This document shows, piece by piece, positions 1 to 8,098 of a stretch of DNA of 64,000 nt (position 1 is the first letter of the stretch; each line of letters starts with the position of its first letter). Both the position numbers and the translations under genes were made by a program. The notes under the pieces were generated by a model. That model ran no database searches. It saw only the letters and a program-made list of their open reading frames with translations, and was not told the origin of the DNA. The stretch is from Clostridia bacterium. GTDB lineage: Bacteria > Bacillota > Clostridia > Oscillospirales > Acutalibacteraceae. The stretch lies in NCBI GenBank assembly GCA_017465505.1, contig JAFTWB010000023.1, positions 25,568 to 89,567 of the forward strand, written 5' to 3'.

Positions 1-87
1 ATTTACAAGACTTGACTTGCCTGCATTTCGCAAACCAAAAAAGCCGATATGAACACGCTCGGAGCTGGGAGTATTTGTTAAGCTCAT
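1..87 (-). CDS. hydF: [FeFe]-hydrogenase H-cluster maturation GTPase HydF, N-terminal part only
   Basis: Only the first 29 codons lie in the window; the gene runs off the left edge. Read on the minus strand the peptide begins MSLTNTPSSERVHIGFFG and continues into GLRNAGKSS, the G1/P-loop of the HydF GTPase domain. The family is known to act as the scaffold on which HydE and HydG assemble the 2Fe subcluster before transfer to the hydrogenase. An AAAGGATGG ribosome site lies 8 bases before the ATG. It is the fourth gene of the operon regulator-hydE-hydG-hydF, separated from hydG by a 445-base repeat-filled gap. Confidence 0.9.
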   Translation of the reverse strand, partial: MSLTNTPSSERVHIGFFGLRNAGKSSLVN

Positions 88-124
88 AATATACCATCCT
101 TTGTAAAAATCAGATTGCTTTAAC

Positions 125-182
125 GCCGCCGTTAATGAAAGTTTAAAGTTTTATCTTACCTTTCAAAAGGCGGAACTGCCCA
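125..182. repeat. Direct repeat copy 1 (about 57 bp)
   Basis: This stretch, running from ccgccgttaatg to ggcggaactgccc, recurs almost unchanged at 450-507 (three or so substitutions). The two copies flank the hairpin array between hydG and hydF. Both are followed by a gcggtca tail. Confidence 0.85.
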
Positions 183-198
183 CCGCGGCTAGCGGTCA

Positions 199-420
199 GG
201 CGATATATTGACTTCGTCAATGCGATATATTTGCTCACGCAAATGCGATACACTGCAAGCAGTGCGATATGTTTGCTTTGCAAACGTTTTGGTGGCACAG
301 CCGACCTTTGGTCGGAAAGATGTTTCGCCTTTGGCAAAATGATGTCGCTGTGCTAATGATGTTTTGCTTACGCAAAATGATGTGTTTGTGTAAACACAAA
401 CATTGTGGTGGCAGGTTGCA
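199..420. repeat. Array of small variable hairpins with constant gcgatat spacer
   Basis: Successive short palindromes are separated by gcgatat or a(a)gatg(t) spacers: GAC-ttc-GTC, TTGC-tcac-GCAA, ACTGC-aa-GCAGT, TTTGC-ttt-GCAAA, CCGAC-ctttg-GTCGG, TTGC-ttac-GCAA, TGTTTG-tgtaaa-CAAACA. Arm sequences differ from unit to unit but remain self-complementary. No open reading frame of note crosses it. Comparable arrays occur near 12.8 and 28.6 kb. Confidence 0.8.
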
Positions 421-449
421 CCTGCGATTATAGTTTTTTACCTTTGATA

Positions 450-507
450 CCGCCGTTGATGAAGGTTTAAAGTTTTATCTTACCTTTCAAAAGGCGGAAC
501 TGCCCTC
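450..507. repeat. Direct repeat copy 2 (about 57 bp)
   Basis: Second copy of the repeat at 125-182. Its tail abuts the hydG stop codon, so it forms the 3' untranslated region of hydG. A diverged relative (shared blocks GTTAGCCAC, TTCCGCC, AACTTTAA and AACGGCGG on the minus strand) lies just after pyrI. Confidence 0.85.
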
Positions 508-531
508 GGGTGGCTAACCCGTGGCGAGCGG

Positions 532-1980
532 TCAGAAGCGGAAGTCACGACGGTTGGAGTTTTTGATGTTTTCGATGTTGTCCTTTGCAATTTCAAGAAC
601 CTTGGGATTTGTAATTCCGGAAAGCTCTTTTTCAATAAGCTTGTAGCCTATCTCCTTGGTTTCATCACTGGCATAATCCACCAGAAACTCGGTGAGAGTC
701 ATAAGTGCATTGGGGTGACAGCAGTTAACAATCTGACCTGACTTACAAAGGCTCATAAAGCGGTCTCCTGTTCTGCCTTCTCGATAACAAGCGGTACAGA
801 AGGAAGGAATGTGGCCGTTTTCCATAAGCCAGCGTACAACTTCATCCAGAGTTCTCTGGTCAGAAACGTCAAACTGCTCAGTATCGTGGGGACGCTCCTG
901 CTCTGTATAACCGCCAACAGATGTACGAGAAGCACCGCTTACCTGAGAAACACCGCAGTTAAGCAGACGTGAGCGAACCTCCTGAGATTCACGGGTGGAA
1001 ATAATAATACCTGTGTAGGGTACTGCAAGGCGGATACAAGCGGTGATTTTTGCAAAGGTGTCGTCGTCAATGCCGTTGTCAAAGCTGTCGGGGTCGATGT
1101 TGTTTGCCTTTTTAAGACGAGGAACGCTGATGGTGTGAGGACCAACACCGTGAACAGCCTCAAGGTGCTCGGCGTGCATAAGAAGTCCTGCAAACTCGTA
1201 CTTATAAAGCTCAAGGCCGAAAAGTACACCCAAGCCTACGTCGTCAATTCCGCCTTCCATAGCTCTGTCCATAGCCTCTGTGTGATAAGCATAGTCGTGC
1301 TTAGGGCCTGTGGGATGAAGCTGAAGGTAGCTTTCCTTGTGATAAGTTTCCTGGAAAAGAATGTATGTGCCAATGCCAGCGTCTTTGAGTTTACGATAAT
1401 TTTCAACTGTGGTTGCGGCGATGTTCACGTTAACTCTGCGGATAGCACCGTTTTTATGGTTTACACTGTAAATGGTGTTGATACACTCAAGTATGTACTC
1501 AATGGGGTTGTTTTTGGGGTCTTCGCCTGCTTCAATGGCAAGACGCTTGTGACCCATATCCTGCAATGCAATAACCTCAGCTTTTACTTCCTCCTGAGTA
1601 AGCTTGCGTCTGGCTATGTCCTTATTCTTCAAGTGATAGGGGCAGTATACACAGCCGTTTACGCAATAGTTGGAAAGATAAAGAGGTGCAAACATAACAA
1701 TACGGTTGCCGTAGAATTTGAGCTTTATATCCTCGGCAATTCTGAAAATTTCTGCGACCTTCTCCTTATCTTCACAGGCAAGAAGAACAGAAGCCTCTCT
1801 GTGAGTAAGGCCTGCACAGACGTAGCCTGTGGCGGTTTTTTGAGGCTTTGCTTTCTCTAAGATAGAGTCAATAAGCTGAAAGTTATTTTTGTTTTCTTCG
1901 GCGTATCTGAGGGTATCAAGGATTTCTGAGTCGCTGATAAACTCCTCAGCCTTCATAGATTTTACATTGTAGTTGCTCAT
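532..1980 (-). CDS. hydG: [FeFe]-hydrogenase H-cluster radical SAM maturase HydG (tyrosine lyase)
   Basis: 482 residues, the usual length of HydG. The radical SAM CX3CX2C motif is CVNGCVYC (Cys106, 110, 113), and the family-specific C-terminal CX2CX22C auxiliary cluster motif is present (Cys395, Cys398, Cys421). HydG cleaves tyrosine with S-adenosylmethionine to make the CO and CN ligands of the hydrogenase H-cluster; both clusters needed for this are intact. The ATG follows an AAGGAAG ribosome site. hydE lies 21 bases upstream in the same operon. Confidence 0.97.
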   Translation of the reverse strand: MSNYNVKSMKAEEFISDSEILDTLRYAEENKNNFQLIDSILEKAKPQKTATGYVCAGLTHREASVLLACEDKEKVAEIFRIAEDIKLKFYGNRIVMFAPLYLSNYCVNGCVYCPYHLKNKDIARRKLTQEEVKAEVIALQDMGHKRLAIEAGEDPKNNPIEYILECINTIYSVNHKNGAIRRVNVNIAATTVENYRKLKDAGIGTYILFQETYHKESYLQLHPTGPKHDYAYHTEAMDRAMEGGIDDVGLGVLFGLELYKYEFAGLLMHAEHLEAVHGVGPHTISVPRLKKANNIDPDSFDNGIDDDTFAKITACIRLAVPYTGIIISTRESQEVRSRLLNCGVSQVSGASRTSVGGYTEQERPHDTEQFDVSDQRTLDEVVRWLMENGHIPSFCTACYREGRTGDRFMSLCKSGQIVNCCHPNALMTLTEFLVDYASDETKEIGYKLIEKELSGITNPKVLEIAKDNIENIKNSNRRDFRF

Positions 1981-2001
1981 ATATATCTTCCTTTCGGTTT
2001 T

Positions 2002-3045
2002 TTATTTTTTTACATCCCCTCGGCCTACGGTGATTTCGTAGCCGATGGCTGATAATGTTCTCTTCAAAGAGCTTAGGCCGTTGGCGGACTCTGCACCTGT
2101 GCTCAGCTTATTGTTGTAAAGCTCATATTTCGCTCGGGTATTTTCAGGCGAAAGGTTAGGCATAACAACATTTGCTCCTGCCAGAATCCCCTTTTCCCTG
2201 CCCTGACTCTCGCTGGTGCCTAAAGCTGTGGTTGCAGGAAGAAGCACAGGGGGATGGATAAGCCTTACAAGAGAAAGAAGAAAGCAGGTAAGCTTTGCAC
2301 TGCCTGAAGGAAAATCTCTGAAAGGTGTGTCTTTGTGAGGAATAAAAGGGCCGATACCGCACATATCGGGCTTGAAGGATTCGATAAACTTAAGGTCTTT
2401 GGCGATATGCAGTGATGTCTGATAAGGCGAGCCCACCATAAAACCGCAGCCCACCTGAAAGCCGATTTTGCGAAGATTTGAGAGGCACTCAAGGCGGTTT
2501 TCCAAGGTAAGATTTTCAGGATGAAGCTTTGAGTAATGCTCGCTGTCGGCGGTTTCGTGACGGAGAAGATATCTGTCGGCACCGCTTTCGTAAAGCTTTT
2601 TGTAGCTTTCAAAGCTTCTTTCTCCCAGAGAAAGAGTGACGGCAACATCAGGATACTTTGCTTTAATAGAGCTTACAATATCACAGACAACCTCGTCCGT
2701 AAAGTGAGGGTCTTCACCGCCCTGCATAACAAAGGTGCGAAAGCCCAGACTGTAACCTTTCTCACAGCAGGAAAGGATATCTTCTTTTGTAAGGCGGTAT
2801 CGGTCTGCAAGCCTATTGGAGCAACGGATACCGCAATAAAAGCAGTCATTTTTGCAGATATTGGAAATTTCTATAAGCCCACGGATAAAAACGGAGTTTG
2901 AGTAAATTTCTTTGCGTTTTTCTACCCCAAGGGACTGAGCGAAAGCGATAGATTCATCATTCATATCATCAATGAGAAATTTGTATTCTTCAAGAGAAAG
3001 GCTCTGATTTTCGCTGAGCTTTTGAATAAGATTAAGACTGTTCAC
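2002..3045 (-). CDS. hydE: [FeFe]-hydrogenase H-cluster radical SAM maturase HydE
   Basis: 347 residues with the radical SAM motif CKNDCFYC (Cys64, 68, 71) followed by GIR, and the overall biotin-synthase-like barrel sequence typical of HydE. HydE works on a HydG-made Fe-CO-CN-Cys intermediate on the way to the azadithiolate-bridged 2Fe unit. Translation appears to start at a GTG that overlaps the end of the regulator gene by 14 bases, suggesting translational coupling. Followed by hydG. Confidence 0.96.
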   Translation of the reverse strand: MNSLNLIQKLSENQSLSLEEYKFLIDDMNDESIAFAQSLGVEKRKEIYSNSVFIRGLIEISNICKNDCFYCGIRCSNRLADRYRLTKEDILSCCEKGYSLGFRTFVMQGGEDPHFTDEVVCDIVSSIKAKYPDVAVTLSLGERSFESYKKLYESGADRYLLRHETADSEHYSKLHPENLTLENRLECLSNLRKIGFQVGCGFMVGSPYQTSLHIAKDLKFIESFKPDMCGIGPFIPHKDTPFRDFPSGSAKLTCFLLSLVRLIHPPVLLPATTALGTSESQGREKGILAGANVVMPNLSPENTRAKYELYNNKLSTGAESANGLSSLKRTLSAIGYEITVGRGDVKK

Positions 3046-3295
3046 CGCTGATCACCCCCGAATAGGCGGTTTTGATACTAACACCATTGAGCTTGCCGAT
3101 TTTACCTGAAAGTGAAGAAATATCATTCTGAGGTGCGTCAACGGCAACGCTGATGATGTTTATATTTTTATCTCTGTAAGGAATTCCCATTCTGCCGATT
3201 ACAAATTGGCTGAAGGTATGCAAAAGGTCATTAAGCTCCTTAACAGAGTCGGGATTTTCTACGATTATACTCATTACGGCAACACGGGTTTCCAT
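3032..3295 (-). CDS. TM1266-type iron-only hydrogenase system regulator
   Basis: 87 residues beginning METRVAVMSIIVE. It matches the small ACT/NikR-like family TM1266 that is habitually encoded beside hydE, hydF and hydG and is annotated as putative iron-only hydrogenase system regulator; its ligand and mode of action are not established. I place the start at the ATG after GAGGTG rather than at the GTG three codons upstream, because the ribosome site overlaps that GTG. It is the first gene of the operon, directly behind the structured leader. Confidence 0.88.
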   Translation of the reverse strand: METRVAVMSIIVENPDSVKELNDLLHTFSQFVIGRMGIPYRDKNINIISVAVDAPQNDISSLSGKIGKLNGVSIKTAYSGVISGEQS

Positions 3296-3340
3296 AATAT
3301 TCACCTCTTAAAAGTTAAACTATGAGAACAAAAATAAAAA

Positions 3341-3435
3341 TCGCCATACCCGAAAAGGATATGACGGAAAACAGCATTATAAAGCCATACAAGGTATGGC
3401 GGCTTTGTTATGAGATTGCTGTTACCTTTCCGTCA
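3341..3435 (-). promoter_or_regulatory. Leader RNA with competing hairpins upstream of the hyd operon (candidate riboswitch or attenuator)
   Basis: In the transcript a long helix pairs 3427-3435 with 3362-3370 and 3417-3422 with 3371-3376, enclosing a hairpin 3394-3400/3384-3390. Downstream a 7-bp hairpin at 3345-3363 (loop of five) is followed by a U-rich run at 3330-3340, as in an intrinsic terminator. The 9-base block 3393-3401 is perfectly complementary to 3342-3350, so pairing these two would break both the inner hairpin and the terminator. I do not recognise the fold as a named riboswitch class. Confidence 0.7.
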
Positions 3436-3463
3436 GAACATTCTTCTTGTCAGGTACAATTAA

Positions 3464-3492
3464 ATTATAGCACGGAAACGGAAAAATAGCAA
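3464..3492 (-). promoter_or_regulatory. Sigma-A-type promoter of the hyd operon
   Basis: Minus-strand -35 TTGCTA (3487-3492) and -10 TATAAT (3464-3469) with a 17-base spacer. Transcription would start near 3457 and give a leader of about 160 bases before the regulator start codon. Confidence 0.8.
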
Positions 3493-3582
3493 TATAAAAT
3501 ATTTGACGGCGGATTAGATATTATTCCAACCCGCCGTTTTGCACAAATTATGTAATTTTAATTACAAGAACAAATAATAATA

Positions 3583-3743
3583 ATTGATGGCTACGCCATA
3601 GGGGCGATTCGTGAATCGCAACTACTGCAAACCCGTTATGGATAACAACAACGAAAAACCCCGCCGTTAAGCGAGGTTTCGTAGAAATTAAAGTTATCAA
3701 TAGGCGGAATCGCCTTGCCGTGGCTAACGACCGTGGCTAACGG
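3583..3743. repeat. Palindrome-containing 3' region after pyrI
   Basis: The stretch contains small hairpins (GATGGC-tac-GCCAT near 3586 and GCGATTC-gt-GAATCGC at 3604-3619), the pyr operon terminator and two tandem GTGGCTAACG blocks abutting the pyrI stop. Several blocks are shared with the repeat after hydG, so this is a diverged member of the same 3'-end element family. Confidence 0.55.
3652..3677 (-). terminator. Intrinsic terminator of the pyr operon
   Basis: Minus-strand hairpin ACCTCGC / GCGGGGT (3671-3677 with 3658-3664) followed by a TTTTT run. It lies about 65 bases after the pyrI stop codon. Confidence 0.75.
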
Positions 3744-4157
3744 CTAGCCTTTTGATTCGCAGTAAATACAGCGATAAACGTTTTCTTTCTTGTCGGTGAG
3801 CTTGAAGATATGGTCAAGCTCCTGCTCAACAGATGTGATACATCTGGGATTTTTGCAGAAGATAACGTTTTTGAGAGTTTCAGGCATAGGAATTGTAAGC
3901 TTTTCGGTAAGTGTACCGCCCTTGATTATATTTACGGTAACGTCGGGGTCGGCATAACCGATAACTTCCAGATTAAGAGGAACTTCACCGTCGATTTTGA
4001 TGATGTCCTTCTTGCCCATTTTCTTTGAGCCTGCGTTCATAATAATTGCAACGGGACACTCAAGCTTGTCAAGTCCGAGAAGCTCATAAATAGCCATACC
4101 CTTGCCGGCGGTAATATGGTCAATGACAAAGCCGTCTTTAATAGCGTCTATATTCAT
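3744..4157 (-). CDS. pyrI: Aspartate carbamoyltransferase regulatory subunit
   Basis: 137 residues, slightly shorter than enterobacterial PyrI. The C-terminal zinc-binding domain has Cys101, Cys106, Cys130 and Cys133 (CKNPRC and CIYC). PyrI dimers bind catalytic trimers and transmit allosteric nucleotide control. The start overlaps the pyrB stop in an ATGA junction, so the two subunits are translationally coupled; a GGAGG site precedes it. It is the last gene of the pyr operon. Presence of PyrI implies a class B-type holoenzyme rather than the unregulated trimer of Bacillus. Confidence 0.95.
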   Translation of the reverse strand: MNIDAIKDGFVIDHITAGKGMAIYELLGLDKLECPVAIIMNAGSKKMGKKDIIKIDGEVPLNLEVIGYADPDVTVNIIKGGTLTEKLTIPMPETLKNVIFCKNPRCITSVEQELDHIFKLTDKKENVYRCIYCESKG

Positions 4158-5077
4158 ATAGTGCCAGCCTCCTTGAGAAGTTTGAGGATAAGTGCCATAC
4201 GGATGTACTTGCCGTAAAGAGCCTGACGGAAGTAGCAGGCACGGCTGTCGTCATCCACTGCAACGCTTATTTCGTTTACTCTGGGAAGCGGGTGCATAAT
4301 GATTAAGTCCTCTTTTGCACTTAAAAGCTTCTCGGGAACGAGAATGTATCTATCGCGAAGGCGGAGATACTCCTCTTCGTTGAAGAAACGCTCACGCTGA
4401 ACACGGGTCATATAGAGGATATCAAGCTCGGGCATAACATCCTCCAAGCTCTGGGTTTCAACGTAGGAGATGTTCTTCTTGTCCAGAACATCCTTTTTAA
4501 CGTAATCAGGAAGCTTTAATTCTGTAGGAGAAACAAGATAAATAGTGTTACCTTCATAACGGCTCATTGCGTTAATTAAGGAATGAACTGTTCTGCCGAA
4601 TTTAAGGTCACCGCAAAAACCGATTTTCAGGTTTTCGAATCTGCCCTTTTCCCTGTTGATTGTAAGCAAATCCGTAAGGGTCTGGGTGGGGTGATTGTGG
4701 CCGCCGTCGCCTGCGTTGATAACAGGAATACTTGCGTTCATTGAAGCAACCAAGGGTGCACCCTCTTTTGGGTGACGCATTGCGATAATATCGGCATAGC
4801 AGCTAATCATCTTGGCGGTGTCGGCTACGCTTTCGCCTTTTGCAGAGGAAGAAGAGCCTGCCTCTGAAAAGCCCAGAACATTACCGCCCAGCTCGTACAT
4901 AGCGGCTTCAAAGCTAAGCCTTGTACGGGTGGATGGCTCAAAAAAGAGAGTAGCAAGCTTTTTGCCGTGACACATTTCGCTGTACTTCTTGGGGTTTGCA
5001 ATGATGTCGTTGGCAACAACTAAAAGCTCGTCGATTTCTTCAACGGTAAAATCTAAAATATCAATAAGACTTTTCAT
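4154..5077 (-). CDS. pyrB: Aspartate carbamoyltransferase catalytic subunit
   Basis: 307 residues, full length. The carbamoyl-phosphate loop [12 protein letters not shown] is at about residues 46-57, and the aspartate-domain motif [10 protein letters not shown] is present near the C-terminus. It condenses carbamoyl phosphate with aspartate, the committed step of pyrimidine synthesis. It lies 3 bases after pyrE and overlaps pyrI by 4 bases. Confidence 0.97.
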   Translation of the reverse strand: MKSLIDILDFTVEEIDELLVVANDIIANPKKYSEMCHGKKLATLFFEPSTRTRLSFEAAMYELGGNVLGFSEAGSSSSAKGESVADTAKMISCYADIIAMRHPKEGAPLVASMNASIPVINAGDGGHNHPTQTLTDLLTINREKGRFENLKIGFCGDLKFGRTVHSLINAMSRYEGNTIYLVSPTELKLPDYVKKDVLDKKNISYVETQSLEDVMPELDILYMTRVQRERFFNEEEYLRLRDRYILVPEKLLSAKEDLIIMHPLPRVNEISVAVDDDSRACYFRQALYGKYIRMALILKLLKEAGTI

Positions 5078-5080
5078 AAC

Positions 5081-5719
5081 TTAAGCCTTAGCTGTAATCC
5101 AGCTTTCGTCAGAGGGGTTGTTTCTGAAAGCGATAAGGCGAGCAATGTCCTCATCCTTGATATAGCCTTCCTCAGCAGCAACCTCAGCGATAACGTCGAA
5201 GTTTGTGAGGGAGATGTTCTTAACGTTTGCAGCGGCTAATCTGTCAAGACCCTTCTGCATACCGTAGGTGAAGATGGAAACAACGCCTAAAACCTCAGCG
5301 CCTGCCTCACGGAGAACCTCAACAACCTCGATAACACTGCCGCCTGTGGAGATAAGGTCTTCTACAACTACAACCTTCTGGCCTTTCTCAAGCTTGCCTT
5401 CAATCTGGTTCTGTCTGCCGTGGTCCTTTGCACCGCTTCTTACATAGCCCATAGGCATATCAAGAAGATGAGCAGTAATAGCAGCGTGAGCGATACCTGC
5501 TGTGGAAGTACCCATAAGCACCTCTGCCTCGGGGTAGTTCTCTTTAATAAGCTTTGCAAGACCCTCCTCAACGTCGTTTCTTACCTTGGGAGCAGTAAGA
5601 GTAAGACGGTTGTCACAATATACGGGGCTCTTGATACCGCTTGCCCAGGTGAAGGGCTCTTCGGGACGGAAGAAAACTGCCTTAATGGAAAGTAAATCTT
5701 TAGCTATAAGCTTCTGCAT
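5081..5719 (-). CDS. pyrE: Orotate phosphoribosyltransferase
   Basis: 212 residues. The PRPP-binding loop [13 protein letters not shown] spans residues 116-128. It converts orotate and PRPP to orotidine monophosphate. Start ATG follows an AAGGAG site; located between pyrF and pyrB in the operon. Confidence 0.96.
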   Translation of the reverse strand: MQKLIAKDLLSIKAVFFRPEEPFTWASGIKSPVYCDNRLTLTAPKVRNDVEEGLAKLIKENYPEAEVLMGTSTAGIAHAAITAHLLDMPMGYVRSGAKDHGRQNQIEGKLEKGQKVVVVEDLISTGGSVIEVVEVLREAGAEVLGVVSIFTYGMQKGLDRLAAANVKNISLTNFDVIAEVAAEEGYIKDEDIARLIAFRNNPSDESWITAKA

Positions 5720-5754
5720 AATATTTATCTCCTTATCTTTGTAATCTGGTATTT

Positions 5755-6453
5755 TTAGTCACAGAACTCTGCAACGCAACGGTTATATGCGGCAACAGGG
5801 TCTTCAGCGGCTGTTACGGGACGACCAACAACAATGTAGTCAGAGCCGATTTCCTTAGCCTGTGCAGGGGTCATAACACGCTTCTGGTCTCCCACATCGC
5901 CGTCAGCAAAACGAACACCGGGAGTAATTGTGAGGAACTTCTCACCGCAGTTTGCGTGAACCTTGCCGGCCTCAAGAGGAGAGCAAACTACGCCGTCAAG
6001 GCCTGCCTTAGCGGCATTCTTTGCGTAGTGGATAACAACCTCGTCAATAGGCTCTTTAATAAGAAGGTCATCTTCCATAGCCTGCTGGTCAGTGGAAGTA
6101 AGCTGAGTAACTGCAATGAGAAGAGGACGAGTGCCGTCTTCTCTCATAAGACCCTCTAAAGCGGCTTCCATCATTCTTGTTGTACCACCTGCGTGAAGGT
6201 TTGTAATATCAACATCTAAGTTAGAAAGAACATTCATAGCCTTTTTAACTGTGTTGGGGATATCGTGAAGCTTAAGGTCCAGGAAAATCTTGTGACCACG
6301 CTTTTTGATTTCTCTGACAATCTGAGGACCTTCTGCGTAGAAAAGCTCCATACCGATTTTTACGAAAGGCTTTCTCTCTGTGAATTTGTCGAGAAAGTCA
6401 AACACCTGCTGTGCACTTGAAAAGTCACAAGCAACAATAACGTCCTTACCCAT
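5755..6453 (-). CDS. pyrF: Orotidine 5'-phosphate decarboxylase
   Basis: 232 residues. The catalytic [10 protein letters not shown] motif gives Asp59, Lys61 and Asp64 of the D-x-K-x-x-D signature. It makes UMP from OMP. The start overlaps the pyrD stop by one base (TAATG), which indicates coupled translation. Confidence 0.97.
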   Translation of the reverse strand: MGKDVIVACDFSSAQQVFDFLDKFTERKPFVKIGMELFYAEGPQIVREIKKRGHKIFLDLKLHDIPNTVKKAMNVLSNLDVDITNLHAGGTTRMMEAALEGLMREDGTRPLLIAVTQLTSTDQQAMEDDLLIKEPIDEVVIHYAKNAAKAGLDGVVCSPLEAGKVHANCGEKFLTITPGVRFADGDVGDQKRVMTPAQAKEIGSDYIVVGRPVTAAEDPVAAYNRCVAEFCD

Positions 6454-7364
6454 TATAATGCGCCTCCTATAATATCTGAAAGTTTATTTATACCGTATTT
6501 GTCCATAACTGCAGGGAGGTTGTCGATAATATCAGAGCAAGCCGCAGGGTCAATAAGGTTTGCTGCACCAACCTGAACGGCAGTTGCACCTGCTAACATC
6601 ATCTCAATAACATCCTCTGCTCTGCTTACGCCGCCAAGACCCACAACGGGAATCTTGACATTTGAAGCCACCTGATAAACCATTCTCAAAGCCACAGGGA
6701 AAACCGCAGGGCCTGAGAAACCGCCCATTTTGTTTGCAATAACAGGCTTTTTGGTTCTGAGGTTGATTCTCATACCTAAAAGAGTGTTAATAAGGCTGAT
6801 ACCATCTGCACCGGACTCTTCGCAAGCCTTTGCGATAGAAACGATATCGGTAACATTGGGGCTTAATTTAATGATAACAGGCTTATCTGTAACCTTACGC
6901 ACTGCTTTGGTAACTGCTGCCGCCATATTGGGGTCAGCACCCATTGCCATACCGCCGCCGTGAACATTGGGGCAGCTTATGTTGATTTCAAGCCAGCCAA
7001 CCTGCTCACACTGAGCGATTTTTTCTGCTACATAGGCGTATTCTTCAACAGAAAAGCCGCCGATGTTTGCCATTACTTTTTTATTAAAAACTTTTGCGAG
7101 TTTGGGAAGTTCTTCTGAAATAACCTTGTCAACACCGGGATTCTGAAGGCCTACGGAGTTGATAATACCTGCTGTGCACTCGGCAGCCCTTGGTGTGGGG
7201 TTACCAAAACGAGGGTCTTTTGTTGTGCCTTTGAAAGAGAAAGTACCCAGCTTGTTGATGTCGTAGATGTCGGCAAATTCGTAGCCGAATCCGAAAGTAC
7301 CGCTGGCAGGGATTATGGGGTTATCAATGTCGATACCGCAGAGATTAACCTTTAAGCGTTCCAT
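6453..7364 (-). CDS. pyrD: Dihydroorotate dehydrogenase B (NAD+-type), catalytic subunit
   Basis: 303 residues, class 1B. It begins MERLKVNLCGIDIDNPIIPASG and contains the NISCPNVHGGG FMN/active-site loop with the class 1 catalytic cysteine, and INTLLGMRI. It oxidises dihydroorotate and passes electrons through FMN to PyrK. The first 13 bases overlap the end of pyrK, the partner subunit, as is usual for this heterotetramer. Confidence 0.96.
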   Translation of the reverse strand: MERLKVNLCGIDIDNPIIPASGTFGFGYEFADIYDINKLGTFSFKGTTKDPRFGNPTPRAAECTAGIINSVGLQNPGVDKVISEELPKLAKVFNKKVMANIGGFSVEEYAYVAEKIAQCEQVGWLEINISCPNVHGGGMAMGADPNMAAAVTKAVRKVTDKPVIIKLSPNVTDIVSIAKACEESGADGISLINTLLGMRINLRTKKPVIANKMGGFSGPAVFPVALRMVYQVASNVKIPVVGLGGVSRAEDVIEMMLAGATAVQVGAANLIDPAACSDIIDNLPAVMDKYGINKLSDIIGGAL

Positions 7365-8089
7365 AAAATCTCCTCCTTCTTCATAACAGGGCCTTCCTTG
7401 CAGATTCGCTTATAGCCTGTGATTGTTTTGCAGGAGCAACACATACAAGCACCGAAGCCGCAGCCCATTCTTTCCTCAAAGCTTAATTCACCATCGCTTT
7501 TGCAGGTGTTATAAACTGCTTTGAGCATAGGCTCGGGGCCACAGGTGTAGTAATAGGAATAATCTACATCGTCAAAAAGGTTTGTCACAAAGCCTTTTGT
7601 GCCCAAGGTACCGTCTACTGTTGCAACTCTTACATCAGCCCCCAGAGCTTTGAACTCTTCCTCATAGAAAACCTCATCTTTTGTATTAAAGCCAAGGCAG
7701 ACTGTTACCTTCTTGCCTGCTTCAATAAGCTTTTTGCAAAGCATATAGAGAGGAGGCACACCAACACCGCCGCCTAAAAGCAGAGCAGAATCCCCGCTTG
7801 CTTCAACGGAAAAGCCGTTGCCAAGACCAACCAAAACATCCAGCTCAGCACCTTTTGTGAGGGTTGCCATATATTCTGTACCCTCGCCTACTACTTTGTA
7901 AATAATTGTGAGGTTATCCTCTCCCTTGTCGCAGACCGAAATAGGTCTGCGAAGGTAGAAGCCGTCTAATTTGATATTGATAAACTGTCCAGGACGAGTA
8001 ACTTCACTTACGTCACCGGAAAGCACCATTTTGTAAACATTTGAGGTAAGAGGAGTGTTTTCCTCTACTCTTAAAATTGTCTGATTCAT
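7352..8089 (-). CDS. pyrK: Dihydroorotate dehydrogenase B electron transfer subunit
   Basis: 245 residues. It has a ferredoxin-reductase-like FAD domain with RRPISV at 48-53, an NAD domain with GGGVGVPPL, and a C-terminal 2Fe-2S motif with Cys210, Cys215, Cys218 and Cys230. It couples PyrD to NAD+. There are two additional cysteines (217 and 220) inside the cluster loop, giving CMCCSC; the spacing C-x4-C-x2-C-x11-C still fits the family. Confidence 0.96.
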   Translation of the reverse strand: MNQTILRVEENTPLTSNVYKMVLSGDVSEVTRPGQFINIKLDGFYLRRPISVCDKGEDNLTIIYKVVGEGTEYMATLTKGAELDVLVGLGNGFSVEASGDSALLLGGGVGVPPLYMLCKKLIEAGKKVTVCLGFNTKDEVFYEEEFKALGADVRVATVDGTLGTKGFVTNLFDDVDYSYYYTCGPEPMLKAVYNTCKSDGELSFEERMGCGFGACMCCSCKTITGYKRICKEGPVMKKEEILWNA

Positions 8090-8098
8090 AATCTCACC

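Noticed and set aside
199-420. Possible CRISPR array (regular repeats)
   Set aside because: The constant part is only about 7 bases and the variable part is palindromic; there are no 25-35 base repeats, unique spacers or cas genes.
1135-1860. 241-codon open frame antisense to hydG
   Set aside because: It is the mirror of hydG, has no ribosome site, and its peptide is not family-like; hydG on the other strand is unquestionable.
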